Made by a program: the position numbers and the translations under genes
The notes under the pieces: model-generated
Told to the model about the DNA's origin: nothing
The model's database searches: none
What the model saw: only the letters and a program-made list of their open reading frames with translations
NCBI GenBank assembly: GCA_016218905.1
Contig: JACRCS010000440.1
Span: forward strand, 1 to 7,087
Origin: Deltaproteobacteria bacterium
GTDB taxonomy: Bacteria; Desulfobacterota_C; Deferrisomatia; Deferrisomatales; JACRMM01
Length of the DNA: 7,087 nucleotides
Reading direction: 5' to 3'
Shown here: positions 1-6,005 of the stretch, in pieces
How the letters are laid out: each line of letters starts with the position of its first letter
Position numbering within the stretch: position 1 is the stretch's first letter

Positions 1-35
1 CTTCCAAGTGACTGGCGACCGGGTCTCCCCTTCTT

Positions 36-123
36 CGTCATTCCGGCATGGACGCCGGAATCCAGTGCGCCATGGATGGACCCTCCTGGGCCCTGGACCC
101 CGGCAATCCGTGCCGGGGTGACG
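36..123. repeat. Palindromic interspersed element (MITE/REP-like), 88 bp
   Basis: The left arm (36-65, beginning CGTCATTCCGGC) and the reverse complement of the right arm (93-123, which ends GGGGTGACG) align over about 30 bases with few mismatches. Each arm also folds on itself (CCGGC/GCCGG on the left, CCCCGGC/GCCGGGG on the right), so the whole can form a nested cruciform. The CGTCA...CCAG / CTGG...TGACG ends resemble the small non-coding palindromic repeats scattered between genes in many proteobacterial genomes. No target-site duplication is evident and nothing in it codes. Genome copy number cannot be judged here. Confidence 0.7.
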
Positions 124-179
124 GAAAAGAGGCCGGAGTCACTTTCAGCCAACCGGCCGCGTAGCGGCGTACCGAAGCT

Positions 180-207
180 GATAACCGAAAACCGAGGACC
201 GACAACC
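180..207. repeat. Four tandem heptamers GANNACC
   Basis: Four consecutive 7-base units fit GANNACC: GATAACC, GAAAACC, GAGGACC and GACAACC. They end 10 bases before the ATG of the gene at 218, so they lie in its promoter or leader. The array is degenerate in the two middle positions of each unit. It could be a slippage-prone heptamer tract or binding sites for a regulator; the sequence does not decide between them. Confidence 0.6.
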
Positions 208-217
208 CGGGGTTTCC

Positions 218-595
218 ATGGCCTCCTCCGTCGCCGATCACATTGTCGGGAAGCGCTGTCTTCTGGCTTCCGCCGACCGGCTCGGTTTCCCCCACCTCGC
301 CGCCGCCTCGGTGGAAGCGGCGGAGAAGCTCCGGGTCGCCGTGACCGGCTGGTTCTGCCCCCAAACGCTCGCGAACCTGGAGGACAATCCCCGGGTGTGC
401 GTGGTCGTGGCCAAAGCGGCGGAGGGCTACCAACTGGTGGGGCAGGTCGAGGAACGTACGGTGCTGGCCATCCTGGACGGCTACTGCCCGGCGGAGATCG
501 ACGTCCCGCAGACCAAGTTCCGGCTGACCATTCGGGTCGAGAAGACCATGCGCCTCACCGACCGGGCCCACTCCGACGAGGGCATCCAGGAGTAG
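218..595 (+). CDS. Pyridoxamine 5'-phosphate oxidase-like FMN-binding protein
   Basis: A 125-residue protein of the length and pattern of the small single-domain split-barrel flavoproteins related to pyridoxamine phosphate oxidase. The N-terminal part has the family's strand pattern (CLLASADRLGFPHLAAAS, residues 14-31), where proteins of this type usually read 'lvTvdxdGxPhva'. A middle part (WFCPQTLANLEDNPRVCVVV) resembles the 'T..NL..NPrv.lvv' helix and strand, and YQLVGQVE is the next barrel strand. Such proteins bind FMN or sometimes F420 or heme; the substrate is unknown, and true PNP oxidase activity is not implied. The start is the first ATG of the open frame that gives the family N-terminus, but the Shine-Dalgarno is weak. 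It is the only + strand gene and converges on the signalling operon, so a shared function is not suggested. Confidence 0.8.
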   Translation: MASSVADHIVGKRCLLASADRLGFPHLAAASVEAAEKLRVAVTGWFCPQTLANLEDNPRVCVVVAKAAEGYQLVGQVEERTVLAILDGYCPAEIDVPQTKFRLTIRVEKTMRLTDRAHSDEGIQE

Positions 596-683
596 CGTCC
601 GGGCGGCGCGGCGGGGTCGCCTCAGCCGTCGGCGTGCTGTCCCGTTTGGGTCGTCCTTGCCTGTAACTCAGCCCCAGCAATGG

Positions 684-712
684 CCGAACGGCGCTGATTC
701 GCCGCCGTTTGG
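684..712. terminator. Hairpin between convergent genes, possible bidirectional terminator
   Basis: Arms 684-693 (CCGAACGGCG) and 703-712 (CGCCGTTTGG) pair over 10 bp, seven of them an unbroken Watson-Crick core (AACGGCG/CGCCGTT) and one of the rest a G-T pair, around a 9-base loop. It sits between the 3' ends of the + gene (595) and the HD-GYP gene (749), where a terminator for either strand is expected. No T-run follows on either strand, so it may instead be an mRNA-stabilising or Rho-assisted structure. Confidence 0.45.
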
Positions 713-748
713 CGTACGAATCGCGACGCGGGAACTGACCGCCGGACA

Positions 749-2059
749 CTAGACGGCGCCGCTTGCGGGCGCGCTCCGGTACACGAAGGCTTGGCCGGAG
801 GTCTCGTAGATCTGCCGCAGGTTTCGGATCTTCTCGATGTAGGAAGGCTTGAGGACCTCGCCCGCCGCCACCAGGAGCACACCCGATTCCGTCCTGAGAT
901 CGCGGGAGAGCACCATGCCCTCCCTGAGCTGTTCCACAGGCACCTTCATCTCCAACGCCGGATCGTGGACGTCCCTGCGGGCCTGGAGGTACTCCAGCAG
1001 CGCGCTGAAGACGGCGGCATCGAGGCTTCGCGCCACTTGGGTCTCGAGCACGGCGAGGGGCCGGTCCACCGACAAGCCCGGGACCGCGCGGCCCTTGCTG
1101 ACGTTGTCGTAGGCGTCGAGGACCCGAAGGACGCGCGCCCCGAGCGGGATCTCGTCCCCCCGGAGGCCGTCCGGGTAGCCGGAGCCGTCCACGTTCTCGT
1201 GGTGATGCCGGATCATCCGGCCCACATCCGCGAAGCTCTCCAGCACCTGCATGTGACCCTGGCCGAGCACCGGGTGTTTTCGGAGCTCGCCGAGCTCGAA
1301 CTGGCTGAGGTGGCTCGGCTCCTTGACGAGCGTCACGTCCGGAAGGACGATCTTTCCGAGGTCGTGGAGCAGCGCCGCGACCACCACGTCCTGGACCGCC
1401 TGCTTCTCCCCGAGGCCCACTCTGCTGCAGACGCCGGGCACCAGGCCGGCCACCCGCCGGCAGTGGGCCCCGACCGCCGGGCTTCGAAGCTCGATCATCC
1501 CGGCGAAGGCCTTGACGGTGGCGACGTTCTGCTGCCGCAGCGTGCCGTTGAGCTCTTCCGAGAGTTTGAGGGCCATCCAGATCTCGTTGGTCCGCTCGAG
1601 GACCTTGCGCTCGAGCGAGGCGTTGAGTTCCTTGAGCTCCTCGTTCTGGCGGCGCACCTGCTCCTGGAGCGCCGCGTGCTCGTGCTTGAGCTCCACCGCC
1701 GCGAGCGCCTCGCCCACGATCTCCAGGAGCGCGGTGTCGTTCCAGGGCTTCGGCAGGAACCGGTACACCTGCCCCTCGTTGATCGCCTGCACGGCCGCCT
1801 GGAGCTCCGAGTAGCCGGTGAGCATGATCCGCACGGCCTCCGGCTGGAGGCGGCTCGCTCGGGTGAGGAACTCGGCACCGCTCATCCCGGGCATCCGCTG
1901 GTCGGAGATGATCAGCGAGACCGGGCCGCTCTCGAGGAGTGCGAGCGCTTCCTCGCCGCCCTTGGCCGTCAGGAGCTCGTGACCCTCCCGATGAAAGAGG
2001 CGACACAGGGCCTTCAGGATGTTCTCCTCGTCGTCGACGAAGAGCAGCCGGTGTTTCAT
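749..2059 (-). CDS. REC-HD-GYP response regulator, cyclic-di-GMP phosphodiesterase (RpfG-like)
   Basis: A 436-residue protein. The N-terminal receiver (about 3-125) is complete: acidic pair D9/D10, phospho-acceptor D53 in SDQRMPGMSG, T81 and K104 in PKPWND. A coiled-coil linker (about 125-165) leads to an HD-GYP domain (about 179-330) with H199, HDLGK at 232-236, HP at 262-263, HHHEN at 285-289, DGSGYPDGL at 291-299 and D315. All the usual metal ligands and the GYP loop are present, so hydrolysis of cyclic-di-GMP is expected, switched by phosphorylation. A C-terminal module (about 371-436, with LREGMVLSRDL) follows. The start chosen is ATG at 2059, overlapping the upstream stop as TGATG, with AAGG nine bases before it. 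A GTG one codon earlier (2062) is equally possible. Translational coupling to the REC-PAS gene suggests both act under the kinase at 2838-4922. Confidence 0.93.
   Translation of the reverse strand: MKHRLLFVDDEENILKALCRLFHREGHELLTAKGGEEALALLESGPVSLIISDQRMPGMSGAEFLTRASRLQPEAVRIMLTGYSELQAAVQAINEGQVYRFLPKPWNDTALLEIVGEALAAVELKHEHAALQEQVRRQNEELKELNASLERKVLERTNEIWMALKLSEELNGTLRQQNVATVKAFAGMIELRSPAVGAHCRRVAGLVPGVCSRVGLGEKQAVQDVVVAALLHDLGKIVLPDVTLVKEPSHLSQFELGELRKHPVLGQGHMQVLESFADVGRMIRHHHENVDGSGYPDGLRGDEIPLGARVLRVLDAYDNVSKGRAVPGLSVDRPLAVLETQVARSLDAAVFSALLEYLQARRDVHDPALEMKVPVEQLREGMVLSRDLRTESGVLLVAAGEVLKPSYIEKIRNLRQIYETSGQAFVYRSAPASGAV
2010..2046. repeat. 37-bp perfect direct repeat, copy 1 (receiver strand 1/helix 1)
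   Basis: This stretch is identical to 2738-2774, 728 bases away, and is mismatched at both edges. It lies inside the HD-GYP gene and encodes the receiver motif VDDEENILKA on the minus strand. Identity including third codon positions points to recent duplication or gene conversion between the two receiver genes. Confidence 0.85.
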
Positions 2060-2841
2060 CACTCAGTACCTTGGAGCACGTAGACCCTCCCCGTCCACCC
2101 GATCGCGGCGAGGGGTTCCCCAGCGCTCGCCGCGAGCCGTTCGGCCAGGGGCCCGGCGGGGACGCTCCGACCGAGCAGGGCCTCCTCGCGCGGGACGCCG
2201 AAGAGGCGGCAAACCGCCCGATTGGCCATGGCCACGGCACCGTCATCGCCCACGGCCAACACGGGGATCGGTACGGCGTCGAGCACATACTTGGCGAGCG
2301 CGAGGCTGCGGGCGTCGCGGCCCGCCCGGAGAGCCTCCAGGACGGATTGACTGATCTCCCCGAGTTCTGCGTTCTGCTCCTCGACCTGGGCCTGGAGCCG
2401 ATCATTGGCGAGGCGAAGCTCCACCGACTCCAGGGCGTCCTCCAAGCAGCGGCGCAGCACGGAGTCGTCCCATGGCTTCGTCAGAAACTTGAAGATCGAG
2501 CCCTCGTTCACGGCCTCCAGGATGGTCTCGATGTCGGAGTAGCCGGACAGGACGATTCGGATCGTCCTCGGCCAGTTTGCCCGCACCCGTTTGAGGAGCT
2601 CGACGCCCGTCATGTCCGGCATCCGCTGGTCCGCGACGACGACGTCGAAGGACCTCGTGCGGAAGAGCTCGAGCGCCTCCCGGCCGGAGCCGGCGAAGCG
2701 CATCTCCCAGGGCGCCGACCGGAAGAGCCGGCGCAGAGCCTTCAGGATGTTCTCCTCGTCGTCGACGAAGAGCACGCGCGGCAGGACCGGCTGGTCCGGG
2801 GTAGCCGCAGGCGGAGCCGGAGCGGGTCGTGGGTCGCTCAT
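2059..2841 (-). CDS. REC-PAS response regulator without classical output domain
   Basis: A 260-residue protein. After a 20-residue proline/alanine-rich leader comes a complete receiver (about 21-145): D27/D28, phospho-acceptor D71 in ADQRMPDMTG, S99 in LSGYSD, and K122 in TKPWDD. A coiled-coil stretch (about 145-180) follows, then a PAS-like domain (about 186-255; VLDAVPIPVLAVGDDGAVAM, then NRAVCRLFG). No DNA-binding, GGDEF, EAL or HD domain is present, so it probably acts by protein contact or by sensing through the PAS fold. The receiver closely resembles that of the HD-GYP protein encoded next (VDDEENILKAL, DQRMP, KPW). The ATG at 2841 overlaps the kinase stop as ATGA. A GGAG 11 bases upstream is a weak ribosome site, so translational coupling is likely. 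An alternative view is that it is a sensor adaptor that shares phosphate with the kinase. Confidence 0.9.
   Translation of the reverse strand: MSDPRPAPAPPAATPDQPVLPRVLFVDDEENILKALRRLFRSAPWEMRFAGSGREALELFRTRSFDVVVADQRMPDMTGVELLKRVRANWPRTIRIVLSGYSDIETILEAVNEGSIFKFLTKPWDDSVLRRCLEDALESVELRLANDRLQAQVEEQNAELGEISQSVLEALRAGRDARSLALAKYVLDAVPIPVLAVGDDGAVAMANRAVCRLFGVPREEALLGRSVPAGPLAERLAASAGEPLAAIGWTGRVYVLQGTE
2738..2774. repeat. 37-bp perfect direct repeat, copy 2
   Basis: This is identical to 2010-2046 and lies at the equivalent position of the receiver domain in the REC-PAS gene. The flanks diverge at once at the nucleotide level while the proteins stay similar. That pattern suits an old duplication with a locally conserved or converted core. 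Confidence 0.85.
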
Positions 2842-4922
2842 GCCGGCGGCGTCTCCGACAGCTCGATGGGATCGCGCAGGATCCACTCCCCGCCGTCGCT
2901 GTCCTCCTGGCCGGCCGAGGTTTGCTCGGGCGGGACGAGCGGCAGGACGACGGTGAAGGTGGTCCCCTTGGCGACTTCGCTGTCGACCCGAATCTCGCCT
3001 CCGTGCTTGCGGACGATGCCGAAGGACAGGTGGAGGCCGAGACCCGTGCCTCGCCCGACCGGCTTGGTCGTGAAGAAGGGCTCGAAGACCTTCTTCACGT
3101 TCTCCGGAGGGATTCCGACCCCCGTGTCGGAGATGGAGACGAGCACGCAATCGTCCTCGGCGCGCGTGCGCAGGGTGACGGTTCCCTTCTCCTCGATGGC
3201 CTGGGCCGCGTTGACGAGGAGGTTCATGAAGACCTGATTGATCTGATGCGGCTCGCACAGGACCTGCGGGAGCTCGCCGTAGTCGCGGACGACCTCGCAC
3301 TTGTACTTGAGCTCGTTCCAGACGATGTTCAGCGTGCTCTCCAGCCCCTGATTCAGATCCGCGTACTTGAACCCCTGCGCGTCGGGGTGGCTGAAGGTCT
3401 TCAGGTCGGTGACGATCTTGCGGATCCGCTCGGCCCCTTCCTGGGTCTCGGTGAGAATCTCGTCGATGTCCTGGTGGAGGAAATCGAGGTCCAGCTCGTC
3501 GCGGCGCCTCGCGTACTCGCGCCACGCCTCGAGCGGGTCCCGCTCGCCGGCGAGCGCCGAGCGGGCGCGCTCTCCGTTGTCCGCGGCGAAGTCCTGGATT
3601 TCCCGGAGATACTCGGACAGCCGGTTCAGGTTCGAGAGCATGAACGCCACGGGGTTGTTGATCTCGTGGGCGATGCCGGCGGAGAGCTGGCCGACGCTCG
3701 CCATCTTCTCCGACTGGAGCAGGCGGTGCTCCATCTCCCGCTCGGCCGTGACGTCCTGGAGGCGCATCACGACCTTGCCCACGTGACCGCGCTCGAAGAT
3801 GGGGAAGTAGTGCACCTTGCGGATGATCTGCCCGTCCCTCCACTCCACGTGGGCGGGTTTCCCGGTTTCGAAGACGCGGGGGAGGGGGCACTTCCGGCAC
3901 TCGGAACGGCTCTCGCGGAAGACCTCGGCGCAGCGCCGGCCGAGAATGTCCTGGAAGGGCTTCTTGAGGTAATGACTGAAGGCGCGGTTCACCCGCACGA
4001 TCCTCGTGTCCCGGTCGACCACGTACGTCGGGTCCGTGATCGAGTCGAAGACGGCCTCGATCTCTTGCTTTCCGCGGAGCAGTTCGCTCTCCAGGTCTTG
4101 CTTGTCGCTGACGTCGATGAAGGACGCGAGCAGCCCTCCCGGGGCAGCGCCGTCCGCCTCGGACACCCTCGTGCACGTCCAGAGCAGTGTGCGCCGGACG
4201 CCCCATTGGTTGACGAGGTCGGCCTCGAACCGCGGCGACTTCGGCCCCTCGCCCGGGGTCTCCAGGTAGGCGGCGGGGACGCCGGCCTCCACCGCGGACT
4301 TGCCGACGAGCTCACCCCCGGTGTAGCCGAGGGAGACTTCGGCGGCCTTGTTCGCTCGGGTGATCGTCCCCGCCGAGTCAACGGCGAGGACACCCGCCGG
4401 CAGCGCCTGGAGGAGGCTCTCCAGGAGCCCGTTGGCCCGGGCCAGGTCCTGGGACTGGGCCGCGATGAGGGTCTCCAGCTCCCGGCGGTAGCGCCGGTTC
4501 TCCTCGGAGAGGAGGCGGACCCCCACGGCCTGTCGCAGCGAAGTACGCAGCTCTCCCAAGCCGAACGGCTTCACCAGGAACCGGAAGACGTGTGCCCGGT
4601 TGAGGGCGGCCTCGGCCACCCTGGCGTCGCCGTGGCCCGTGCAGAGGATCCTCACGGCCTCGATCCCCTGCTCCTCCATCCGTTCGAAGAGCTCGAGCCC
4701 GTTCAGGACCGGCATGGCGTAGTCGGAACAGACCACGTCCACCGGCTCCGCCCGCAGGATCCGGAGGGCCTCCTGCCCGTCGTTCGCCCTGACGATCCTC
4801 CATCCTTCGGCCGCCACGCCCGCTTCCCAGGTGTCGAGGACGAAGCTCTCGTCGTCGACCAGCAGGACGGTCGCCTGGGCGCGGGTATCGGCATCGTGTA
4901 GGGCAAGCTGTTCGAGCGTCAG
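2838..4922 (-). CDS. Hybrid histidine kinase REC-PAS-PAS-HisKA-HATPase
   Basis: A soluble sensor kinase of 694 residues if begun at CTG 4922. The receiver (about 17-130) has D23/D24, phospho-acceptor D67 (SDYAMP), T95 and K118 (VKPF). PAS1 spans about 165-275. PAS2 spans about 287-395 and carries C331, C342 and C345 (SECRKCP). HisKA has the phosphorylatable H419 in AGIAHEINNPV and a long helical stretch after it. The ATPase has N-box N567/N571, G1 DTGVGIP at 599-605, F-box FEPFFTTK at 613-620 and G2 GRGTGLGL at 623-630. No membrane segment is visible, so it should sense in the cytoplasm. Start problem: in this frame there is no ATG, GTG or TTG between the in-frame TGA (4937-4935) and the receiver. 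The first is GTG 4817, which would delete strand 1 and helix 1. CTG 4922 has GGGAG six bases upstream. Alternatively ATG 4938 is joined by a frameshift at CCCC. It overlaps the next gene by 4 bases. Confidence 0.9.
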   Translation of the reverse strand: MTLEQLALHDADTRAQATVLLVDDESFVLDTWEAGVAAEGWRIVRANDGQEALRILRAEPVDVVCSDYAMPVLNGLELFERMEEQGIEAVRILCTGHGDARVAEAALNRAHVFRFLVKPFGLGELRTSLRQAVGVRLLSEENRRYRRELETLIAAQSQDLARANGLLESLLQALPAGVLAVDSAGTITRANKAAEVSLGYTGGELVGKSAVEAGVPAAYLETPGEGPKSPRFEADLVNQWGVRRTLLWTCTRVSEADGAAPGGLLASFIDVSDKQDLESELLRGKQEIEAVFDSITDPTYVVDRDTRIVRVNRAFSHYLKKPFQDILGRRCAEVFRESRSECRKCPLPRVFETGKPAHVEWRDGQIIRKVHYFPIFERGHVGKVVMRLQDVTAEREMEHRLLQSEKMASVGQLSAGIAHEINNPVAFMLSNLNRLSEYLREIQDFAADNGERARSALAGERDPLEAWREYARRRDELDLDFLHQDIDEILTETQEGAERIRKIVTDLKTFSHPDAQGFKYADLNQGLESTLNIVWNELKYKCEVVRDYGELPQVLCEPHQINQVFMNLLVNAAQAIEEKGTVTLRTRAEDDCVLVSISDTGVGIPPENVKKVFEPFFTTKPVGRGTGLGLHLSFGIVRKHGGEIRVDSEVAKGTTFTVVLPLVPPEQTSAGQEDSDGGEWILRDPIELSETPPA

Positions 4923-4928
4923 GGGCGT

Positions 4929-4933
4929 CTCCC
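4929..4933 (-). promoter_or_regulatory. Ribosome binding site GGGAG supporting the CTG start of the kinase
   Basis: GGGAG lies six bases before CTG 4922-4920 on the minus strand, an ideal spacing. The out-of-frame ATG at 4938 has no purine-rich site ahead of it (its upstream bases are C-rich). This favours initiation at CTG over the ATG plus frameshift alternative, but does not prove it. Confidence 0.45.
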
Positions 4934-4964
4934 GTCATCGGCCGGTAGGGTGAGCCGGAGCAGC

Positions 4965-5204
4965 CTACTGATCGACCGTGGAGAAAACGACCTTGAAGGC
5001 GGTGCGAATCGCGACCTGCGGGCCGGGTGCATCCTGAACGAGGTAGCCAGAACTCTGCAAGAATGTGCGAATCGTCTCTCTCACCGAGGGATCGTCTTCG
5101 ACGACCCGAATCGTTTCTGATCCTTCCGACGCTGCAACAATGGTTTGTTGACCAGCAGGAAGAGTTCTGGGGCTGCGCGCCCAAGCATCGCGGTAATCAG
5201 GCGG
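4965..5204 (-). pseudogene. Relict receiver (REC) fragment
   Basis: An open stretch bounded by TGA upstream and TAG at 4965 encodes, from about 5117 downward, ETIRVVEDDPSVRETIRTF followed by LQSSGYLVQDA. This is a typical first strand, acidic pair and first helix of a receiver domain, of the kind found after a hybrid kinase ('ETILVVEDDpsVR'). The similarity ends there: the rest (about 20 residues to the stop) lacks strand 3, the phospho-acceptor Asp, the T/S and the Lys. No ATG, GTG or TTG stands before the motif in this frame. It therefore looks like a truncated remnant of a receiver gene rather than a working product. It makes up most of the 354-base gap between the kinase and the receiver gene at 5277. 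I see no other gene in that gap. Confidence 0.5.
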
Positions 5205-5276
5205 TCATGGGAGTGCCACTCGATCGGGATTCACACCCTCAAGAGCTCGCTCCGGGAATACCGGGGACGGTTGGTT

Positions 5277-5882
5277 TCAGGGCCGGTCATCGTTCTTACG
5301 TATCGACATCTGCCCTGCTCCGCCGGCCGTTGTCTCTCTTCTGCGCAGGAGCTCTCCCAGCCTCTCCTGTGCAGAGTAGGAGATCATGGCTCGCCGACGC
5401 TGCAAGTATGGGAGTTCGGATGGAGTTGGGGGTTCTCCGGACCCGGCTTCCGATGCGGATAGCGGATTCAGAGAGGTCAACCGGCCGGGCCCAGAGCGGG
5501 AAGACTGCTGCTCTCTCCACCGCTTTGCCGCATCGAGGACGGCCCGGATCATCGTGTTGTCGTCCCACGGCTTGAGCATGAGGCGAAAGACACTACCCCG
5601 ATTGACGGCGTCCATGGCTGCTGAGAAGTCGGCATGCCCCGTCAAGAGGATGCTTACGGTCGCCGGCGACACCCGGGGGACTCGGCTCAGAAGCTCGACT
5701 CCCGCCATTCCGGGCATGCGGTTGTCGGAGACGAGAACGGCAACCTCGTTCTCGTTGAGGATCTTGAGGGCCTCTCCTCCGTCCTGGGATCCCAATACCT
5801 GCAGCCCGGAGTGAGCAAAAAGACGCCTTAAGGAGTTCACGATCGCTCGCTCGTCGTCTACGACGAGAACGGTTTCATCCAT
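5277..5882 (-). CDS. Single-domain receiver protein with unrecognised C-terminal tail
   Basis: A 201-residue protein. The receiver (about 1-125) is intact: D9/D10, phospho-acceptor D53 in SDNRMPGMAG, T81 in LLTGHAD, and K104 in LKPWDD. It belongs to the same RpfG-like receiver subgroup as the two downstream regulators. The tail (about 126-201) is rich in Ser, Pro, Gly and Arg, matches no output domain I know, and reads like former non-coding or frame-damaged sequence. The HD-GYP or other output may therefore have been lost. The ATG has a strong ribosome site (AAGGGG, six bases upstream), so the gene is probably translated. It could act as a phosphate sink or adaptor for the kinase encoded downstream (inference). 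Codons here are less GC-biased than in the three-gene operon. Confidence 0.85.
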   Translation of the reverse strand: MDETVLVVDDERAIVNSLRRLFAHSGLQVLGSQDGGEALKILNENEVAVLVSDNRMPGMAGVELLSRVPRVSPATVSILLTGHADFSAAMDAVNRGSVFRLMLKPWDDNTMIRAVLDAAKRWREQQSSRSGPGRLTSLNPLSASEAGSGEPPTPSELPYLQRRRAMISYSAQERLGELLRRRETTAGGAGQMSIRKNDDRP

Positions 5883-5972
5883 CCAGAACCCCTTCTGTGG
5901 GAGCCGGCGCTCCGTCAGTTGCCATGTCTGTTTGCCGCCCCCTGAGTCGGCGGGATCAGGAGTTCAAGCCGC

Positions 5973-5994
5973 GGACGGTCTCCTGCGCCCGTCC
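5973..5994 (-). terminator. Weak hairpin after the chimera gene
   Basis: GGACGG (5973-5978) pairs with CCGTCC (5989-5994) around a 10-base loop, 12 bases beyond the stop codon of the gene at 6006. There is no T-run. It may be a weak terminator or a processing structure. The rest of the 123-base gap to the next gene shows nothing beyond that gene's ribosome site. Confidence 0.3.
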
Positions 5995-6005
5995 AGGGCG
6001 ATCCC

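Noticed and set aside
791..2083. 430-codon + strand open frame opposite the HD-GYP gene
   Set aside because: It is the antisense shadow of a GC-rich gene with intact catalytic motifs; its translation has low-complexity Leu/Val/Glu/His character and no family pattern.
555..2405. 616-codon minus-strand frame overlapping the HD-GYP and REC-PAS genes
   Set aside because: Arg/Pro/Gly-rich out-of-frame reading of the real genes; it crosses both gene boundaries.
2829..4901. 690-codon + strand open frame opposite the kinase
   Set aside because: Again an antisense shadow: the minus strand has complete HisKA and HATPase motifs, and the + product resembles no protein family.
4378..5184. 268-codon minus-strand frame over the kinase start
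   Set aside because: Frame-shifted shadow of the receiver and PAS1 coding sequence (for example SSCW/STTR-like readings of LLVDDE). Its ATG at 4938 matters only as an alternative start with a frameshift.
5140..5200. Second receiver-like beginning (FLLVNKPLLQ) in another frame of the relict region
   Set aside because: It lacks the acidic pair and is one residue short; probably coincidence rather than a second relict.
5207..5220. TGGCAC followed by TGAC, sigma-54-like (minus strand)
   Set aside because: The -12 element is not TTGC/TTGCA and the spacing is not convincing; likely chance.
5211..5221. 11-base palindrome GAGTGCCACTC
   Set aside because: Too short and isolated to call an operator without other copies.
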